10,558 bases of DNA from Natrialbaceae archaeon (GTDB taxonomy: Archaea; Halobacteriota; Halobacteria; Halobacteriales; Natrialbaceae), in contig PUPA01000210.1 in NCBI GenBank assembly GCA_003552885.1, forward strand, positions 1-10,558. Reading direction: 5' to 3'. Positions 6,628-10,558 of this stretch are shown one piece after another. The notes beneath the pieces were generated by a model. It worked only from the letters and a program-made list of their open reading frames with translations, had not been told where the DNA came from and did no database searches. Made by a program: the position numbers and the translations under genes. Every line of letters starts with the position of its first letter. The stretch's first letter is position 1.

Positions 6628-8442
6628 ATGGCCGACCGACCCCGCGAGCACGTGCTCGCAGTCGACCTCTCGACCGGATCGGTCGAGCGCCGACGCGTCC
6701 CCGATCGGTGGCTCGAGCGGTACCTCGGCGGGAAGGGCCTCGGCGCCAGGTACCTCTATGAGCACCTCGGGGCGGGAGCCGACCCACGCGGGCCGGCGAA
6801 CGTCCTCGGGTTCGTCCTCGGCCCGCTCTCGGGGCACCTGCCAGGTCAGTCCCGCCACGCCGTAATAACCAAGTCGCCGCTGACCGGCACGTTCCTCGAC
6901 TCCTACAGCGGCGGCACCTTCCCCGACCGGCTCGCTGGCTCGCTGGCCGGCGCTCTCGGTCTGTTCGTGACCGGCCGGGCCGACGAGCCGGTCCGGATCG
7001 AGGTCGAAGACGGCGACGCCCGGGTCGCGCCCACCGACACCTGGGGGCTCGACACCGTCGAGACCGACGCCGCCTTCCCCGACGCGGCGACGGCGTCGGT
7101 CGGCCCCGCCGGCGAGCGGGAGGTCGCCTACGCGACCGTCGCCTCCGACGGCGGAGACCACCACGCCGGCCGCGGCGGCGCCGGCGCCGTGATGGGGAGC
7201 AAACGACTGAAAGCCATCGTCGCCCGCGGCGACGCCCCCGAGACGCCACCCGAAATCGAGCGGCTTCGGGCGGCTCTCGAGGAACGGTACGCCGACCACG
7301 GCACCGGCCAGTGGCAGGCCGCCGCGGGGACGATGGAGAGCGTCGATTTCGCCAACGAGGTTGGCCACCTGGCGACGGAGGGGTGGCAACGCGACCGGTT
7401 CGAGGGGATCGAGGGGATCGGCATCGAGGCGGTTCGCGAGGCCGCGACCGGGCGGGAGGTGCCCGACGGAGACGTGCCCGGTGACTTCTACGTCGAGACC
7501 GACGACGGCACCGTCGTGTTGCGGGGGGCGGCCTCGATGACCCTCGGAGCGGGGCTCGGCATCGACGACCTGGAGGACGTCGCCGTCCTCGGCGAGCGCT
7601 GTGACCGTCTCGGACTGGACGTCATCGACGCCGGCAACGCCGTCGCCTGGGCGATCCGGGCGACCCAGGCGGGGGTCATCGACTCCGAACTCGCGTTCGG
7701 CGACGTCGATGGGATCGGCCGACTGATCGGGGCCATCGGCGGCGACGCGGCCGCCGGACGCTGGCCCGACTCGCTCCCGGCGACGCTCGCCCGCGGCGTC
7801 GAGGCGGCCGGCGAGCGCTACGGCGGCGAGGCGTTCATCCCGACGGTGAAGTCCATGGCGTTGCCCTCCTACGATCCACGGGGTGCCGCCGGCATGGCCC
7901 TGGCGTACGCCACGAGCGATCGGGGGGCCTGCCACCGCAGGGCGCGGCCGATCGAGACCGAGGCGTTCGTCGGCGAAGGGTGGACGGTCGCCGACCGTGT
8001 CGAGACAGTCGTCGGTGCCCAGACCGTTCGGTCCGTGCTCTGGAGCCTCGTGATCGACGACTTCGTCGGCGAGGCGATGTGGGAGGATCTGGGCGGCGAG
8101 TGGCTCGCGGCCGTCGGCCGGCCGTACACGACCGCCGAGCTGACCCGGATCGGCGAGCGGATCTGGACGCTCGTCCGGCTGTTCAACGCCCGCGAGGGGT
8201 TCGACAGGCGCCACGACCGGCTCCCCGAACCCCTGCGTCGGTCCACCGAGGGCGACCCCGGCGGGGCCCTCGACCCGGAGGGGTTCGAACGGATACTCGA
8301 CGCCTACTACGCCGCCCGTGGCTGGGGACCGACAGGCCTCCCGACTCCGGCGACCGTCGAACGACTGGACCTCGGGGAGGCCGTGGACGCCGACACCCCA
8401 CTCGACGACGGATCGGTCGGGGCCGGCCCCGACGCGCCCTGA
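6628..8442 (+). CDS. Aldehyde:ferredoxin oxidoreductase (AOR) family protein lacking the [4Fe-4S] cysteines
   Basis: This 604-residue protein is clearly AOR-like over its whole length: AVDLSTG (11-17), YLGGKGLGA (32-40), ITKSPLTG (80-87), GRGGAGAVMGSKRLKAIV (181-198), DRLGLD (326-331), ALPSYDPRGAAGMALAYATS (411-430) and RLFNAREGF (517-525). Known AORs oxidise aldehydes to acids using a tungsten bis-pterin and one [4Fe-4S] cluster. Here the segment that should hold the CxxCxxxC motif reads EVPDGDVPGDF (277-287) with no cysteine. The second DxxGLC motif reads DFVGEA (478-483), so the fourth ligand is also absent. The usual GPEYETL reads GAASMTL (300-306). Only Cys325 and Cys435 remain. It may be cluster-free, altered in chemistry, or non-enzymatic. 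The ATG at 6628 matches the family N-terminus. The frame stays open far upstream, opposite the formate dehydrogenase gene, and that extension is not part of it. Confidence 0.88.
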   Translation: MADRPREHVLAVDLSTGSVERRRVPDRWLERYLGGKGLGARYLYEHLGAGADPRGPANVLGFVLGPLSGHLPGQSRHAVITKSPLTGTFLDSYSGGTFPDRLAGSLAGALGLFVTGRADEPVRIEVEDGDARVAPTDTWGLDTVETDAAFPDAATASVGPAGEREVAYATVASDGGDHHAGRGGAGAVMGSKRLKAIVARGDAPETPPEIERLRAALEERYADHGTGQWQAAAGTMESVDFANEVGHLATEGWQRDRFEGIEGIGIEAVREAATGREVPDGDVPGDFYVETDDGTVVLRGAASMTLGAGLGIDDLEDVAVLGERCDRLGLDVIDAGNAVAWAIRATQAGVIDSELAFGDVDGIGRLIGAIGGDAAAGRWPDSLPATLARGVEAAGERYGGEAFIPTVKSMALPSYDPRGAAGMALAYATSDRGACHRRARPIETEAFVGEGWTVADRVETVVGAQTVRSVLWSLVIDDFVGEAMWEDLGGEWLAAVGRPYTTAELTRIGERIWTLVRLFNAREGFDRRHDRLPEPLRRSTEGDPGGALDPEGFERILDAYYAARGWGPTGLPTPATVERLDLGEAVDADTPLDDGSVGAGPDAP

Positions 8443-8495
8443 CCGACACGGCCGTGGCCCGACCCCGCCGTCCGCACACCCGACACGGCCGTGGC
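8443..8495. repeat. Direct repeat of a palindromic site downstream of the AOR-like gene
   Basis: The 16-base sequence CCGACACGGCCGTGGC occurs exactly at 8443-8458 and 8480-8495, 37 bases apart. Each copy contains the perfect 10-base palindrome CACGGCCGTG. The first begins directly after the AOR-like stop codon. The pair lies about 65-120 bases upstream of the lipoprotein promoter, so it could be a paired operator or part of the 3' end of the AOR-like transcript. Confidence 0.6.
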
Positions 8496-8560
8496 TCGCT
8501 CCGCTTCCCGTCGACGGCGGGGGTGTCGTTCGTCGGCGACCGACTGTCGTCCCCGACAGA

Positions 8561-8566
8561 TTTATT
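8561..8566 (+). promoter_or_regulatory. TATA-like box of the lipoprotein gene
   Basis: TTTATT is centred 27 bases before the ATG at 8591, giving a leaderless transcript. It is one of the clearest promoters in the window. Confidence 0.7.
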
Positions 8567-8590
8567 CGCCGGCCGTCGTGACCGATCCGT

Positions 8591-10033
8591 ATGCGTGCCC
8601 TCCTGGTCGCCCTCCTCGTGGTTCTTGCGGGCTGTGCAGCCCCTGCCGTCGACGGTCCCGGCGACGCGCCGGCGATCGAGGAGCCTCCGACCGCCGAGGA
8701 TCGGCCGGCAGCGGTCGACGACGTCGGCCCGGGAACCGATGGCGAAGACCGGTCAGACGACGGTACGGATGACGGCGAGGACCGGCCGACGGACGGCGAC
8801 CCGGACGCCGACGACGGCAGCCAGGACGCCGGCTCCGGCGACGGGGCCGACGACCGGTCCGCGGAGCTCGAGGTTCGCGGCGGGGAGTTGCCGTTCGACG
8901 AAGAGCGGACGTTCGAACGGGTCCAGACGATGCTCGACGTCGAGATGCGCCCGCCGACCGTCTACGTCGAGGAGCCGCTGTCGCCCGCGGCGCCGAGGAC
9001 CGAACCCGACGGCTTCCACGCCACGATGAACCTCACGCCGCCGGAGGGCGGCGACGGGCTCGCCGCGGGCGGCGTCGCGAGCCCGGCGAACGCCGTCTAC
9101 GTGCTCCCCGGCGAGAACGCAACCCCCGCGGAGATCGAACGGGTGTTCGTCCACGAGCTGGTCCACGCCGCCCAGTTCCAGCGGGGAGTCCACCGCGACG
9201 TCGTGGCGGCGATCCCACCCGCCCACCGGGATACGACCGACGCCGACCTCGTCCGGACGGCCGTGATGGAAGCCGGCGCGGTGTACGGCTCGACGGCGTA
9301 CACCCACCGGTACGACGCCGACGTCGTGCCCGAGAACGAGTCGATCGACGCCCTCTACGAGGAGGCCACCCCCTGGACGCGGCTGACTGCCGGCCCCTAC
9401 TACTACGGCTACCGGTACGCCGACGCCCTCGCTGACTCCCCCGCGGACCACTGGTCGATCTACGAGGATCCGCCGACCACGATGGCTGCGGTTCTCTCCG
9501 CCGAACGGGGCTCAGCGCGCGCCCTCGAACCGTTCGAGGGCCGCCTCGCCGCCGACGACCGCGACTGGTCGCTCGTCGAGGCCGACACGATGGGCCAGTA
9601 CGTCGTAGAGCAGGTGCTCGCGACGGAGCTGTCGGCCGACCGGAGCCGGACGGCCGCCGACGGCTGGGAGTACGACCGCGCCGTCCGGATCGCCGACCCC
9701 GGGGCCGAACGGGACGCCCACGTCTGGACGGTCCGCTTTGGCGACGTCGACGACGCCGAGACGTTCGAGACGGCCGCGACGGCGTATCTCGACGGGCGGA
9801 CGGACGACCGGGCGCTCGCGCTCGAACGCGTCGACGACCGGACCGTCGCCATCTCGGCCGGCCCCGAGTCGATCGTCGCCGCGGTCACGGTCGAGGCGAC
9901 CGACGGGGCGGACGTCAGGATCACCCCGACGGCGGACGGACCGGCTCCGACGGTGGACGGACCGATCCCGACGGCGAACGAGTCGTCGACGGCCGGATTG
10001 GCCACGGCGGAAGCAGCCGCCGTGGCTCCGTGA
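8591..10033 (+). CDS. Putative secreted lipoprotein with zincin-type HELVH motif
   Basis: I do not recognise a named family. The 480-residue product starts with a short hydrophobic signal (residues 1-14) ending in the lipobox LAGC with Cys15, so it is predicted to be lipid-anchored on the outer face of the membrane. Residues about 20-92 are an Asp/Glu/Gly/Pro-rich low-complexity stretch, probably a surface spacer. The folded part contains HELVH (188-192) in FVHELVHAAQFQ, the HExxH zinc-binding motif. Glu227 in AVMEAGA, 35 residues on, could be the third ligand as in gluzincins. Four N-x-S/T sequons (Asn147, 176, 249, 463) fit archaeal surface N-glycosylation. The tail carries a small TxDGPxPT repeat and ends Ala-rich. 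A membrane-anchored metallopeptidase is the leading guess. Peptidase activity and substrate are not shown. Confidence 0.85.
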   Translation: MRALLVALLVVLAGCAAPAVDGPGDAPAIEEPPTAEDRPAAVDDVGPGTDGEDRSDDGTDDGEDRPTDGDPDADDGSQDAGSGDGADDRSAELEVRGGELPFDEERTFERVQTMLDVEMRPPTVYVEEPLSPAAPRTEPDGFHATMNLTPPEGGDGLAAGGVASPANAVYVLPGENATPAEIERVFVHELVHAAQFQRGVHRDVVAAIPPAHRDTTDADLVRTAVMEAGAVYGSTAYTHRYDADVVPENESIDALYEEATPWTRLTAGPYYYGYRYADALADSPADHWSIYEDPPTTMAAVLSAERGSARALEPFEGRLAADDRDWSLVEADTMGQYVVEQVLATELSADRSRTAADGWEYDRAVRIADPGAERDAHVWTVRFGDVDDAETFETAATAYLDGRTDDRALALERVDDRTVAISAGPESIVAAVTVEATDGADVRITPTADGPAPTVDGPIPTANESSTAGLATAEAAAVAP

Positions 10034-10069
10034 TCGCGGATCCGACGGCTGCGGTCGACGAATCCGCGA
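10034..10069 (+). terminator. Hairpin directly after the lipoprotein stop codon
   Basis: TCGCGGAT (10034-10041) and ATCCGCGA (10062-10069) form a perfect 8-base stem with a 20-base loop, starting at the base after TGA. No T-run follows, so it may be a 3'-end structure rather than an intrinsic terminator. Confidence 0.35.
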
Positions 10070-10083
10070 AATCGGCCGCGAAC

Positions 10084-10097
10084 GCCCCTCGAGGGGC
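10084..10097. promoter_or_regulatory. 14-base palindrome upstream of the UPF0058 gene
   Basis: GCCCCTCGAGGGGC is a perfect palindrome ending about 38 bases before the TATA-like box of the next gene. It may be an operator. Its CTCGAG core is common throughout this window, which weakens the inference. Confidence 0.35.
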
Positions 10098-10134
10098 CGA
10101 AATCGCCCGTCCGACGGCACCCGTCGACACAAAC

Positions 10135-10140
10135 CTTAAC
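10135..10140 (+). promoter_or_regulatory. TATA-like box of the UPF0058 gene
   Basis: CTTAAC, preceded by AAAC, is centred about 27 bases before the ATG at 10165. This supports that start over the in-frame upstream ATC codon at 10030. Confidence 0.6.
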
Positions 10141-10164
10141 CCACGACCGGCCGTAGGCGCGGAC

Positions 10165-10443
10165 ATGCACAAAGACGAGCTCCTCGAGCTACACGGACAG
10201 CTCGTGACGATCATGGAGTACTTCGAGGACCGCGAGGAGGTCGAGGAGGGGCTGTTCGACCCCTACCACGAGCTCGGCGTCGACCCCTCCCACGTCCACA
10301 AGTCGAAAAGCGAACACAAACACGCCGTCTTCGTGCTCGGCAACGCCCTGGCGGGGGCGATGAGCAAAGACGAGTTCTCGAACGCGGGTCGGATCGGCAA
10401 GCGGATGCAGGAGCTCGCAGACGACGCCGAGTCGAAGATCTAG
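10165..10443 (+). CDS. UPF0058 family protein
   Basis: This 92-residue acidic protein has no signal or membrane segment and matches what I know of the archaeal UPF0058 family (Pfam PF01893), small proteins of unknown function widespread in haloarchaea. The N-terminus MHKDELLELH and the C-terminal GRIGKRMQELADDAESKI are typical, and both halves look helical. The central stretch is rich in histidine (His43, His45, His51 and His53, in DPSHVHKSKSEHKHA), which might bind a metal, although that is inference. It has its own leaderless promoter, so a functional link with the upstream lipoprotein is not implied. The stop codon is TAG. Confidence 0.88.
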   Translation: MHKDELLELHGQLVTIMEYFEDREEVEEGLFDPYHELGVDPSHVHKSKSEHKHAVFVLGNALAGAMSKDEFSNAGRIGKRMQELADDAESKI

Positions 10444-10451
10444 GCGAAACG

Positions 10452-10456
10452 TATTT
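10452..10456 (+). promoter_or_regulatory. TATA-like box of the last gene
   Basis: TATTT is centred 27 bases before the ATG at 10481, in the short 37-base gap after the UPF0058 gene. It indicates independent leaderless transcription. Confidence 0.6.
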
Positions 10457-10480
10457 GAGGTGGTTCCTGTTTGGTGACGT

Positions 10481-10558
10481 ATGAACTCCCAGACGAGAGA
10501 GCGCGTCGAGCGGTGGGAGTCGAGACCGTTCGACGGCGGGCTCGCCACGCTCGCCGAC
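10481..10558 (+). CDS. Unidentified protein, first 26 codons only
   Basis: The frame opens with MNSQTRERVERWESRPFDGG and runs to the right edge without a stop. The start is supported by a TATA-like box at leaderless spacing. Codon use is haloarchaeal (GC-rich third positions). There is too little sequence to name a family. It has no signal-peptide character and a charged, probably helical beginning. Confidence 0.7.
   Translation, partial: MNSQTRERVERWESRPFDGGLATLAD

Noticed and set aside
6385..8214. 609-codon open frame opposite the AOR-like gene
   Set aside because: Antisense frame of a real gene, with no motif and no promoter.

Overview
The window looks like a chromosomal segment of a haloarchaeon (class Halobacteria). 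The DNA is very GC-rich. Its proteins are strongly acidic (Asp/Glu-rich, few Lys) even where they are cytoplasmic. TATA-like elements lie about 26-28 bases before several start codons, as expected for leaderless archaeal transcripts. CTAG is almost absent. UPF0058, which is typical of this group, is present. I see no mobile element, tRNA, rRNA or CRISPR array.

Layout, left to right. (1) The first 495 bases are the 5' part of a folylpolyglutamate synthase gene (folC) on the minus strand, running off the left edge. (2) Divergent from it is an MttB/MtgB-type corrinoid methyltransferase homologue (684-2102, +). (3) A 214-base gap follows, holding a tandem repeat copied from the 3' end of that gene, then an operator-like palindrome, a TATA-like box and a leader hairpin. 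(4) Formate-tetrahydrofolate ligase (fhs, 2317-4029, +) comes next. (5) Convergent with it is a formate dehydrogenase catalytic-subunit homologue of the molybdopterin family (4243-6345, -). (6) A 282-base divergent spacer carries a long perfect inverted repeat. (7) An aldehyde:ferredoxin oxidoreductase (AOR) family protein follows (6628-8442, +), in which the cysteines that normally bind the [4Fe-4S] cluster are missing. (8) A secreted lipoprotein with a zincin HELVH motif (8591-10033, +). (9) A UPF0058 protein (10165-10443, +). (10) The first 26 codons of an unidentified gene (10481 to the right edge, +).

The first four genes share a theme. FolC makes polyglutamylated folate, Fhs loads formate onto tetrahydrofolate, the dehydrogenase interconverts formate and CO2, and the MttB-like enzyme is of a type that takes methyl groups off methylated amines for transfer through a corrinoid protein. 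Together they suggest a folate-linked one-carbon neighbourhood, although they form separate transcription units and the corrinoid protein, its second methyltransferase, FolD and MTHFR are not in view. The right-hand genes (lipoprotein, UPF0058, last gene) show no clear link to this pathway.

The observation most worth pursuing is the AOR-like protein. It keeps the overall AOR framework but has lost the cluster cysteines and the glutamates of the usual GPEYET segment, so it is either a cluster-free enzyme or a repurposed fold.
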